DNA of 64,000 bases from Methylobacterium terricola (GTDB lineage: Bacteria; Pseudomonadota; Alphaproteobacteria; Rhizobiales; Beijerinckiaceae), in the NCBI RefSeq assembly GCF_006151805.1, contig NZ_VDDA01000023.1, positions 1 to 64,000 on the forward strand, in the 5' to 3' direction. Shown here one piece after another: positions 54,262 to 62,500 of the stretch. Both the position numbers and the translations under genes were made by a program. The notes beneath the pieces are model-generated. The model was not told where the DNA came from, ran no database searches, and was given only the letters and a program-made list of their open reading frames with translations. How positions within the stretch are numbered: the first letter of the stretch is position 1; each line of letters opens with the position of its first letter.

Positions 54262-54944
54262 GCGCCGTCGTTCCCTTTCAGTTCGAGGCCCGTCCGGTGC
54301 GCGTCATCGACCGCGACGGCGCACCATGGTTCGTCGCCGCCGACGTGTGCGGCGCTCTCGCGATTGCAAACTCGCGAGATGCCATCGCGCGCCTCGACGC
54401 AGACGAGAAGGGTGTCGGAACTTCCGACACCCCTGGCGGCAAGCAGGAAGTGACCCTCATTTCGGAGAGCGGCCTCTACACCCTCATCCTGCGGTGCCAG
54501 GGAGCGACCACGCCCGGCACTCTCCCGCACCGGTTCCGGAAATGGGTCACTGGCGAGGTGCTGCCCTCGATCCGCCGCTCGGGCAGCTACGCCCCGCGGG
54601 CCGATCAGCGCAAGGAAGCCTTGCGGATGGTGGCCGAGTGCCGGCGGACCTTCGGAAAGGCGGCAGCGCAGCGATTGTGGGTGGAGCTCGGCCTACCCGC
54701 AGTGAGCGGACCACTGGCGAACTCCCTGCCCCTGCCGGTGGACGAGATCGAGGCGTTCATTCGGCAGGCCGATCGACCCGTCACCCGCTCCGAGCTGTAC
54801 CGCAGGGTAGACGGACGCATGGACGCCCGGCAGCTCGACACGGTGATGCGCGACCTCGTCGACAGCGGCAGGGTCGAGGTGGTCGTCGAGCGGACGCTGG
54901 GCCGATCCAGGACCACCTACAGGACGTTGCCGGCTCCGGAGTAA
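54258..54944 (+). CDS. BRO-N antirepressor-like protein with winged-helix-like C-terminus
   Basis: A 228-residue protein starting with GTG. Residues 7-115 are a BRO N-terminal domain: VRVIDRDGAPWFVAADVCGAL, ISESGLYTLILRC and FRKWVTGEVLPSIRRSGSY. Such proteins act as antirepressors or DNA-binding regulators in phages. The C-terminal 60 residues are about two-thirds identical to the end of the primase-polymerase protein (47707-50067), so the gene is a domain fusion. A terminator follows. Confidence 0.82.
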   Translation: MSAVVPFQFEARPVRVIDRDGAPWFVAADVCGALAIANSRDAIARLDADEKGVGTSDTPGGKQEVTLISESGLYTLILRCQGATTPGTLPHRFRKWVTGEVLPSIRRSGSYAPRADQRKEALRMVAECRRTFGKAAAQRLWVELGLPAVSGPLANSLPLPVDEIEAFIRQADRPVTRSELYRRVDGRMDARQLDTVMRDLVDSGRVEVVVERTLGRSRTTYRTLPAPE

Positions 54945-54966
54945 GGCGCCATCCCCAATCATCTCC

Positions 54967-54998
54967 AAGGCCCGCTCATCGTGCGGGCCTTTTCATTT
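54967..54998 (+). terminator. Rho-independent terminator after the BRO gene
   Basis: Nine-base stem AAGGCCCGC / GCGGGCCTT, 7-base loop and a T-rich tail (TTCATTTTA), 22 bases after the BRO stop. Confidence 0.8.
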
Positions 54999-55530
54999 TA
55001 CGCGCCGGTCTCGTGCCCCACAGCCTCGGCCACTTCGGCCACAGCATCCTGCATGCGCTGGCGACGCCGAGCTGGTCATCGACCATGTAGAGCAGTCCGA
55101 GGCGACGATTGCGCCCGACCAGAAGGCGTTTCCCTTCGGGCCGGGGGTACGTCTAAGTGGACGCCGCCTCGGCATATGGACGAACTTGGAGCAACCTTCC
55201 CGTGATCGAAAGGGTGGCGCCGCTTGCGGCTTCGGAGGCTCCCGGCAGGACAGCACGCCTTCCCGCGCCTGCAGGACGCAAACCAGCCGGCCCATCGCAT
55301 GCACTAAGGAGTATCGACGATTGGATAGCGTCATGGCTGCGCTGGAGGCCCGTAGTGCCGTCCACGCCGATCTGGAGCTGACACGAGGGCGATAACGCAT
55401 CATCTTCCATCTGGAGCCCGGTGGGTGTTATTTGGATCCGGGCGCGCATCTCAATCCAGGTTGTTCGTTGGCGACGAACTTTTGCACAAGCGAGCACTCT
55501 GGGAATTGTTGTCACGATTCATTACTGATC
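54999..55530. other. Stretch without a supported gene; possible gene remnant
   Basis: GC-rich to about 55390, then AT-rich. On the plus strand one frame is open from about 55000 to the TAA at 55393-55395 (ELVIDHVEQSEATIAPDQKA, later LDSVMAALEARSAVHADLEL) but has no ATG or GTG start with a ribosome binding site. AAGGAG before a TTG at 55321 could start a 24-residue peptide. It looks like a decayed gene or chance. Confidence 0.3.
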
Positions 55531-58032
55531 TTAATTTATACGAACCGCGCGGAGCTGTCGCAGCGAAGGCTCGATAAATGGAAAATTGTCATTATCTGGC
55601 ATTGCTCTAATTGCATCAGAAACGCGCTTTTTCTCGCCATTAAATAGGTCGGCCATCCCTTCGGAAAATGCCACTCGCAAGATTTTTTCGGACTTATACG
55701 TTAGTCTGTCAATCAACTCGCGGATTTGAGAAGCTGACGTTGGCAGTGATTGAACAAGCTTAATTTTATCTGGCAGATTAGCGTCTGATGTGTCATTGGA
55801 CCCTATCATGATTTGCTGCAATATAAGCTCATGTAAAAAAGCAAGGCGGTACATTGTACGGCTCGACTCATCGGATTTTAATGTCGCAGCAATCGACAGT
55901 GACAACATTTCTAAAGTCTGCGGCGAAAATTTTGAAACAATCTGTTTTTCAAGGTATTTTTCTTGAATTCGAATGGTTGCTTCATTTTTTGTTCTAAGGG
56001 ATTTTATCTCGAATTCTCCATCTGACTGACTACGGGCAAATCTCAATCCTTGTTGCTTCAAGGCTGCATCGTTGTCTTTATTTGTGAAGGCAGACGGCCA
56101 GCATCGCTCTCCGTGTTCGAAGCTCTGCCAGTCACCCTCCGATGCAATTACATCATCAATGCCTGCAATTTCGCGCGTAATTGAACCACAAGGACTGAAC
56201 ACTGAAGAGTGCCCATTGACCTGAATGATCCATTCTTTTCTAGTGGTTTGCTCCTTAGTTACGCCTAAAGGTCTTTTCGCAAGTTCTCTATATATTATTG
56301 GCACTATATCGTTTATAAATTTTTTTGTTTCATCATTATACAAATCTATCAAGGCAATAATGCCGTCGCGCCTTAAGTAACGCGCACGTTTTTTGATTTC
56401 ATTACCGGCATCGATCATACTATTAATATTATCTTGCTCGTTATTTATAATTTCCGACTTAGCTACTTCGCTGCGAACCTTTTCAAGCCGATGATAGCGG
56501 CTGAGTAACTCAAGATAGGCCTGAACACCTTTGACCCACTCAAGCGGGCTTGGTGCCTCCGCGACAACTGGTGCATTGGTGATTTTTCGATTCAAAGCGG
56601 ACAGGTATCCAATACTCCTTCCTGAATCGACCGAAAGATAGAACATATTGCTCACAGTACCAAGCGGATCTGCCGCGATGCGTCCGCTGCCCGCGATCAT
56701 GTCAAGGCGGGCGACATCTGTTGCGTATAACTTGAAATCACCCAAGCAAGTGCTATATGCGTTTCTATCTACGGATTGACTTGCGTCTCCCTTGAGACAT
56801 CTCTGAGAACTAACGCTTAACGCCCCACTTAGCAAATATGAAATTGCAGACTCTTGAATTTTTGCTCTAATCTCGCCTTCCTCTCGAATATCGCCGAGGG
56901 CGGCACGTAAATTATCCAATTTACCGTCGATAACAATGAATCCCGATCGCATATAGTCAGCGACGACAATCAATGATCGATCAATTGCATCGAAACGAGT
57001 GCGCATCTCGTCTCGCATTTCCGAGATGTCTTTTCTTAAAGCTTGAATGTTATCAAATATAATTTGATTAAAAGCGGCACCTCCATCACCGCCTCCGAAG
57101 ATCGAGGCCATGACTCCCATAGCCTTTAATGACAGCATCACTGCTGTGAAAGGATTAGCTGCCGCTGAAAGAGCGACACCTATTTTCGCCAATTCTGCTG
57201 CGCCCCCAATCCCACGATTAATCTTATTAGCAAGTTTTGGATTATCTCGAAATGCAACGTTTACCAGCGAAGTCAAGCCTTGCTGCGTTAGCTGGATATT
57301 TGATTGCAGTTTACTCATCTCGTCATTGGCGATTTGTCGTTGCCTCAGTTCTACAAAATACTTTCGAGTATTATCTTTTATATGATTCATTCCTGCCGAT
57401 ACTATTTTTTCCATATCTTCTTGAGTTACGGCTTTAGATAGAAGTTCGTTGAATGATTTTTGCATCTGTTCCTTGATCAGAAGCTGTGACGCAACTACGG
57501 ACCCGCGGAGTCCGATCAACTCACCTTGCATGCCTGTAAGTTCCTTGCTGAAGGCATCCATCTGTACGGATATGCCTTTAGCTTGACCATCCGCCTCCAG
57601 ATTAGCGAGAACCTCGAACAACCGACTGGCGTTCTGTTCCGCACAACTATGTGCATCCAAGATCGCCTGCGTACCGCCGGCACCAATACCAATCACAGCA
57701 CCAGGGATTGTAGCGGTTGCGATTCCGGCTGTGCTGGCAATGCCGAATGTTTCCCATGCTCCACGCATACATCTCACGTATTCTTCGTCGCCAGATGGTA
57801 AAACAACATTCTTCCCGCTTGAATTCTTTGTCACCTTGAAACCAGGGAATTCATCTAAATCATCAGGAAGCGTTAAAATAGGCCTTGAGTCGAAATATTT
57901 TTGGATTTCAATTTTGTATTTCTGTGCCGACTGTCGAAGTTTTACCAATCCGTCTTCGTCCAATTGAGCAAATACAGGAGTTAAGCAAAAAAAATTCGAC
58001 AAGATAGCAAGCATCATGGCCTTCGATCGCAT
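55531..58032 (-). CDS. 833-residue exported helical protein with two hydrophobic stretches, pore-former-like
   Basis: GGAGG lies 8 bases before the ATG. A signal peptide (MMLAILSNFFCLTPVFAQ) is followed by mostly helical sequence. Two hydrophobic, Ala/Gly-rich stretches lie at about 97-125 (GIASTAGIATATIPGAVIGI) and 276-316 (LAKIGVALSAAANPFTAVML), separated by long amphipathic coiled-coil-like helices (for example MQKSFNELLSKAVTQEDMEK). This layout resembles alpha-helical pore-forming toxins, but I recognise no family. AT-rich cargo in the prophage, transcribed against its backbone. A structural or envelope role remains possible. Confidence 0.6.
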   Translation of the reverse strand: MRSKAMMLAILSNFFCLTPVFAQLDEDGLVKLRQSAQKYKIEIQKYFDSRPILTLPDDLDEFPGFKVTKNSSGKNVVLPSGDEEYVRCMRGAWETFGIASTAGIATATIPGAVIGIGAGGTQAILDAHSCAEQNASRLFEVLANLEADGQAKGISVQMDAFSKELTGMQGELIGLRGSVVASQLLIKEQMQKSFNELLSKAVTQEDMEKIVSAGMNHIKDNTRKYFVELRQRQIANDEMSKLQSNIQLTQQGLTSLVNVAFRDNPKLANKINRGIGGAAELAKIGVALSAAANPFTAVMLSLKAMGVMASIFGGGDGGAAFNQIIFDNIQALRKDISEMRDEMRTRFDAIDRSLIVVADYMRSGFIVIDGKLDNLRAALGDIREEGEIRAKIQESAISYLLSGALSVSSQRCLKGDASQSVDRNAYSTCLGDFKLYATDVARLDMIAGSGRIAADPLGTVSNMFYLSVDSGRSIGYLSALNRKITNAPVVAEAPSPLEWVKGVQAYLELLSRYHRLEKVRSEVAKSEIINNEQDNINSMIDAGNEIKKRARYLRRDGIIALIDLYNDETKKFINDIVPIIYRELAKRPLGVTKEQTTRKEWIIQVNGHSSVFSPCGSITREIAGIDDVIASEGDWQSFEHGERCWPSAFTNKDNDAALKQQGLRFARSQSDGEFEIKSLRTKNEATIRIQEKYLEKQIVSKFSPQTLEMLSLSIAATLKSDESSRTMYRLAFLHELILQQIMIGSNDTSDANLPDKIKLVQSLPTSASQIRELIDRLTYKSEKILRVAFSEGMADLFNGEKKRVSDAIRAMPDNDNFPFIEPSLRQLRAVRIN

Positions 58033-58615
58033 GCTATTGCCTCCAGATACGAATCAGGAAATTATGGTGTCAGCACTGAACAGGCTTGTAAATTCCCCAT
58101 TCTGTGCAAATTTTCCGTTTGCTCGGGACGAAATGTGATATCAACATTCCTGCGTTGTTCATAAAATAAACGATTCAATTCAATGATTATATTTGCGTTT
58201 GACCATCGTATAAGTTATGGATTTGCTTACCGATTATAGAGCTTGCAGACTGATCGATTATCTTCTCGCCTCTGTGTAGACAATCCATTTTACGCCACTG
58301 CCGTCGCGCAGAATCCTTTTTGCACCCTGGGAGAAACCCGCTCGCCGCCTTCCTGCACCGCCAGCAGAAAGTCCGCCGGTGCAAAAACTCCAAGCTCTAA
58401 CTCTATAAATATAAAAGAAAAAATCTTTTTACCCTTCTTCCCTCCTATCCCTCTCCCCTTCATTGTTAGACCTGCTCTCCATGCCCTCTCTCCAGCGAAC
58501 GGCTTTTTACACCGTCAAGAACTCGGGGGAGGGGGTTGAGGGCGCTCCGGTGGTATGATCCGCCCGCCACGCCCCCGCCCGGTCCGGGTCTCCCGCCACG
58601 GAGATCCGGCCGACC
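58033..58615. other. AT-rich to GC-rich transition upstream of the late genes
   Basis: About 580 bases. The part to 58440 is AT-rich and belongs to the cargo block (promoter of the 833-residue gene). The rest is phage-like and should contain the late promoter. No open frame is supported and no clear promoter is seen. Confidence 0.35.
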
Positions 58616-59146
58616 ATGCCGACCACCGACACCCCGTCCGCGATCCGCCTCTGGGTCGCCGCCTACGTGGCGGCGAACCGCGAGACCGCCGTCCGCGACG
58701 CCGCCGAGGCCCGCGCCTATCCCGCCCTCCTGCCCACCGGCCTCGTCGAGGTGAGCCACGCCCGCCGGCGCATGCTGGTCGAGCGGCCGGTCTTCCCCCG
58801 CTACGTCTTCCTCGGCGTGCCCGAGGGCGCGTCCTGGTACCCGCTGCGGGCCGTCCCGGGCGTGCTCGGCATCCTGTCGAGCGGGCAGCAGCCGCGGGCG
58901 GTGCCGAAGCGCATCGTCGGCCTGCTGGAGGAAGCCATCGCCGCCAACGCCTTCACCCGCACCGCCGAGGCGGCCTTTGCAGCGGGAGAGGCGGTGAAGG
59001 TCCGCGTCGGCTCGGCCGAGCTCGACGCCTTCGTGGAGCGCGTGCGGCACACCCTGCCGGGCCAGCGCATCGACGTGGTGTTCGAGGCGATGGGCAAGCG
59101 GCACAGGGCGACGGTCCCGCTTGATCATGTCCGCGCCGCAGGGTAA
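58616..59146 (+). CDS. NusG N-terminal-domain protein, candidate late-gene antiterminator
   Basis: A 176-residue protein with the NGN pattern: RLWVAAYVAANRETAVRDAA, ARAYPALLPTG and the strand block RPVFPRYVFLGV (compare RPLFPGYLFV in NusG/RfaH), then VPGVLGILSSGQQPRAVPKR. A KOW-like end (GEAVKVRVGSAEL and later strands) follows. Standing at the head of the terminase-portal genes, it could let RNA polymerase read through the long late operon, as RfaH or LoaP do elsewhere. That role is an inference. Confidence 0.75.
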   Translation: MPTTDTPSAIRLWVAAYVAANRETAVRDAAEARAYPALLPTGLVEVSHARRRMLVERPVFPRYVFLGVPEGASWYPLRAVPGVLGILSSGQQPRAVPKRIVGLLEEAIAANAFTRTAEAAFAAGEAVKVRVGSAELDAFVERVRHTLPGQRIDVVFEAMGKRHRATVPLDHVRAAG

Positions 59147-59297
59147 TTCTGGGCGCATGCAGGGCTGCGGTGAGTTTTCACCCGCCCTGCGGATGCATTG
59201 GCGGATGCGCACCAAGCGCCCTTCCGCAGAGGCGCTGTCGGCGCCGCCCCGGGCCTGCTATCCTCCTCGGACCATCGGGCAGCCCGGGAGGCTCCGC

Positions 59298-59537
59298 ATG
59301 TTCGAGTGGCTCAGTCGCATCCTGTTCCGGAGCACGGCGTCTCCGGACACGCTCCGGCGCCGGGAGGATTCCAGCGCCGTGGACTACGCTCCGTCCCACG
59401 CCTCCGACACCTCCGCCGCGAGTACCGCGGGCGTCGCCGGGTCGGGCGGCTGGTTCTCCTTCGGCGGCTCGGATAGCGGCTCGTCGTCCAGCTGCTCGAC
59501 CGACAGCTCTAGCAGCAGCGCGAGCGGCGGCTGCTGA
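59298..59537 (+). CDS. 79-residue Ser/Gly-rich protein
   Basis: GGGAGG lies 6 bases before the ATG, one of the best ribosome binding sites in the window. The N-terminus is MFEWLSRILFRS, and the C-terminal half is Ser/Gly-rich with two cysteines (SCSTDSSSSSASGGC). Low complexity prevents family assignment. Confidence 0.55.
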   Translation: MFEWLSRILFRSTASPDTLRRREDSSAVDYAPSHASDTSAASTAGVAGSGGWFSFGGSDSGSSSSCSTDSSSSSASGGC

Positions 59538-59591
59538 GGGGAGGGGGCGTCCGGCCCCCGACCCGCCCGTCCTCACGCCTCCGGCGCCTCC

Positions 59592-60200
59592 ATGCCCGCC
59601 AACACCGACTGGGAAGCGATCGAGGCCGCCTACCGCGCCGGCCAGCTCTCCGTCCGCGAGATCGCCAAGGCCCATGGCATCAGCGAGGGCGCGATCCGCA
59701 AGCGGGCCAAGGCCGCCGGCTGGACCCGGGCGCTCGCAGATAAGGTCCGGGACGCGGTCCGTGAGAAGCTGGTACGCAGCAGCGGTGCGCAAGCTCCACG
59801 CACGCGTACCGATGCGGAGATCATCGAGACCTCGGCCCAGATCGGGTTCGACGTCGTCACCTCCCACCGGCGGGACCTGCAGCAGCTCCACGGCCTGAAG
59901 CGCGTGCTGGCCGACCGCCTCGCCACGCACCTCCACGGCGGCCAGCCCGACGGCCCGCTGCTCGGGGAACGGGAGAGCCCCGGCGACCTGCTGGAGAAGC
60001 TGTCCCGGGTCACCGCCCGCCTGATCCCGCTCGAGCGGCAGGCGCACAACCTCGATGCCGATCCGGCCGGGCTCGAACCGGCGACCAGGGCCGATCTCCG
60101 TGCCGCGCTCGACCGTCTCGACCAGGGCCAACGGGACCAGCTCCGCGCCATCGCCGAGCGCCTGGCTGGCCAACCCGAAGACCCTGCTGCGGGAGCTTGA
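59592..60200 (+). CDS. terS: Small terminase subunit-like protein
   Basis: A 202-residue protein. The N-terminal helix-turn-helix (IEAAYRAGQLSVREIAKAHG, then GAIRKRAKAAGWTR) is the DNA-recognition domain of many phage small terminases. The middle is helical (DVVTSHRRDLQQLHGLKRVL), suiting oligomerisation. It directly precedes the large terminase gene. Confidence 0.75.
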   Translation: MPANTDWEAIEAAYRAGQLSVREIAKAHGISEGAIRKRAKAAGWTRALADKVRDAVREKLVRSSGAQAPRTRTDAEIIETSAQIGFDVVTSHRRDLQQLHGLKRVLADRLATHLHGGQPDGPLLGERESPGDLLEKLSRVTARLIPLERQAHNLDADPAGLEPATRADLRAALDRLDQGQRDQLRAIAERLAGQPEDPAAGA

Positions 60201-61830
60201 TCGGCTCGACTGCGAGGGGAGCCTCGCCGGCTACGTGCGGCGGGCCTGGCCCATCGTCGAGCCCGCTGCGCCCTACATCCACGGCTGGCACATCGACGCG
60301 ATCGCCGAGCACCTGGAGGCGGTGACCGCCGGACAGATCACCCGGCTGCTGATCAACGTGCCGCCCGGCACGATGAAGAGCCTGATGGTCGGGGTGTTCT
60401 GGCCGACCTGGGAATGGGGGCCGCGGAACCGCCCCGCGACCCGCGTGGTGGCGACCTCGCACAGCATCCCGCTCGCGGTGCGCGACAACCTCAAGGCAAG
60501 GCGGCTGGTCACCTCGGACTGGTATCGGGGGCTCTGGGGCGACCGGGTGGTTCTCACCGGCGACCAGAACGCGAAGACCAAGTTCGAGAACACGAGGACC
60601 GGCGTTCGGGACGCCATGGCGTTCAAGAGCCTGACCGGTTCCCGCGGCGACCGGGTCATCATCGACGATCCCCATTCGGTCGACAGCGCCGAGAGCGAGG
60701 CGGAGCGCGGCAGCGTCACCACCACGTTCCTGGAATCGGTGCCGACCCGCCTCACCGACCCGAAGCGCTCCGCGATCGTGGTGGTGATGCAGCGCCTTCA
60801 CGAGCGCGACGTCTCGGGCGTGATCCTGTCGAAGGATCTCGGCTACGAGCACCTGATGCTGCCGATGGAGTTCGAGCCGGACCGCCGGTGCGTCACCTCC
60901 ATCGGCTTCCGCGATCCACGGACAGAGGACGGCGAGCTGCTGTTCCCGGCCCGCTTCCCGCGCGAGGTGGTGGAGCGCGACAAGATCCCGCTCGGCGCCT
61001 ATGCCGTCGCCGGGCAGTTCCAGCAGCGGCCGGCGCCGCGGCACGGCGGCCTGTTCCAGGTCGGCAAGATCGAGATCGTCGATGCGCTCCCCCGCATCAC
61101 GAAGGCGGTGCGGGGCTGGGACCTCGCCGGGACGACCAGGGGCGGCGACTGGACGGCGGGGGTGAAGATCGGCCGGGGCGAGGACGGTGCGTTCTATGTC
61201 CTCGACGTGAGGCGGGTGCAGAAGACCCCGGGCGCCGTCCGCACGCTCCTGTTCGACACCGCGCGCCAGGACGGCGGCGACGTCGCGATCCGGCTGCCGC
61301 AGGATCCGGGGCAGGCCGGCAAGGCGCAGGCTCAGGATCTCGTCGCAGCGCTCGCCGGCTACATCGTCACCGCCCTGCCGGTCACGGGCGCCAAGGACAC
61401 CCGAGCCCGGCCGCTCGCCGCCCAGGTCGAGCAGGGCAACGTGCGGCTGGTTCGGGCGCCCTGGAACGACGCCTTCCTGCAGGAGCTCGGCATGTTCCCG
61501 TCCGGCTCGCACGACGACCAAGTGGACGCCGCGAGCGACGCCTTCAACGAGCTTGCCGGCGTGAAGGGCGGCGAGGGGATCCTGGAGTTCTACCGCCGGG
61601 AGGCCGAGGCCGTGCCCGCTATCCCGGCCCCGCAGCACGGCTGGTCCATGCCGTCGGGCGTCGTAGCCGGGCAGGTCGCGATGCGAGCCCCGCCCGGCAC
61701 TGGGACGGTCATCGGGCTCACCGGCGCGCGCTACGTGCCCGACGCGGCCGGGCTGGTGCGGGTGGCGAGCGAGGATGCCGGGCCGCTGCGGGCGGCAGGG
61801 TTCGTGGATGCCGCCGACGACGCGGCCTGA
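60055..61830 (+). CDS. terL: Large terminase subunit
   Basis: Phage DNA-packaging motor, about 550-590 residues. The ATPase has Walker A INVPPGTMKSLMVGVFWP, Walker B RVIIDDPHS, and later VVVMQRLHERD. The nuclease domain shows acidic GWDLAGTTRGGDWTAGV and GSHDDQVDAASDAF. The true start is uncertain: the ATG at 60055 overlaps terS by 146 bases and gives a low-complexity N-terminus, and recognisable sequence begins only at about 60160 (ANPKTLLRELDRLD). Confidence 0.9.
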   Translation: MPIRPGSNRRPGPISVPRSTVSTRANGTSSAPSPSAWLANPKTLLRELDRLDCEGSLAGYVRRAWPIVEPAAPYIHGWHIDAIAEHLEAVTAGQITRLLINVPPGTMKSLMVGVFWPTWEWGPRNRPATRVVATSHSIPLAVRDNLKARRLVTSDWYRGLWGDRVVLTGDQNAKTKFENTRTGVRDAMAFKSLTGSRGDRVIIDDPHSVDSAESEAERGSVTTTFLESVPTRLTDPKRSAIVVVMQRLHERDVSGVILSKDLGYEHLMLPMEFEPDRRCVTSIGFRDPRTEDGELLFPARFPREVVERDKIPLGAYAVAGQFQQRPAPRHGGLFQVGKIEIVDALPRITKAVRGWDLAGTTRGGDWTAGVKIGRGEDGAFYVLDVRRVQKTPGAVRTLLFDTARQDGGDVAIRLPQDPGQAGKAQAQDLVAALAGYIVTALPVTGAKDTRARPLAAQVEQGNVRLVRAPWNDAFLQELGMFPSGSHDDQVDAASDAFNELAGVKGGEGILEFYRREAEAVPAIPAPQHGWSMPSGVVAGQVAMRAPPGTGTVIGLTGARYVPDAAGLVRVASEDAGPLRAAGFVDAADDAA

Positions 61831-61911
61831 GAGCCACCCGCACCCACACGTCCACCAGCGTCTCCGCCGCGCCCGTCCGGCACCGCGTCCTCGTCCAGGA
61901 GAACCCCAGCC

Positions 61912-62469
61912 ATGATGCCGAAAGTCGTCCTCAAGGCGCCCCCGGGCGTCGGCGGCCAGATCCAGGCCAGTCGGTCCGGCCGCAACTACACGATCGCCCC
62001 CGACGGCACCGTCACGGTCGATTCGTCCGACGTGCGCGACCTGATCGGCGCCGGCTTCGTCGTCCAGCAACAGGCGGGCGATCCTGATACCGCGACCGCG
62101 GCCCCCATCACCTCGCCCTCGCCCACCGCGGCGATCGAGGGCGCCACCGCGCTCGACCCGGCGCAGCGCGAGGCCGGCCGTCGCGAGAGTCCGGCCGACA
62201 TCACCCAGCAGCACCAGGATTATGGCGGCGCCGTCCCGCCCCATGGCCGCCCGCTCGACCTCGGGCAGGATCCGGTCGTGACCCTCCACAAGGAGGCCGA
62301 TGCGGCGGCCGCGGCCGAGGCCGCCCAGCGTGCCGGCGCGCCCCAGGCCATGACGAGCCCGGAGGCCAACACCGGTAACGCCACGCAGCCCGCCGGCACC
62401 GAGGCGCAGCAGCAGGAGGCGGCGAAGCGCGCGACCAAGGGCGAGACGAAGGGCGAGCCGTCGGCCTGA
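61912..62469 (+). CDS. 185-residue hypothetical phage protein
   Basis: The first 55 residues (MMPKVVLKAPPGVGGQIQAS and SGRNYTIAPDGTVTVDSSDV) look like a small beta domain seen near portal genes in phages of this kind. The remainder is Ala/Pro/Gln/Thr-rich and disordered, ending in KRATKGETKGEPSA. Function unknown, possibly a minor structural or scaffolding protein. Confidence 0.6.
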   Translation: MMPKVVLKAPPGVGGQIQASRSGRNYTIAPDGTVTVDSSDVRDLIGAGFVVQQQAGDPDTATAAPITSPSPTAAIEGATALDPAQREAGRRESPADITQQHQDYGGAVPPHGRPLDLGQDPVVTLHKEADAAAAAEAAQRAGAPQAMTSPEANTGNATQPAGTEAQQQEAAKRATKGETKGEPSA

Positions 62470-62500
62470 CGGCGGCGCGCGGGCCGGATCCGGAGCGAGA

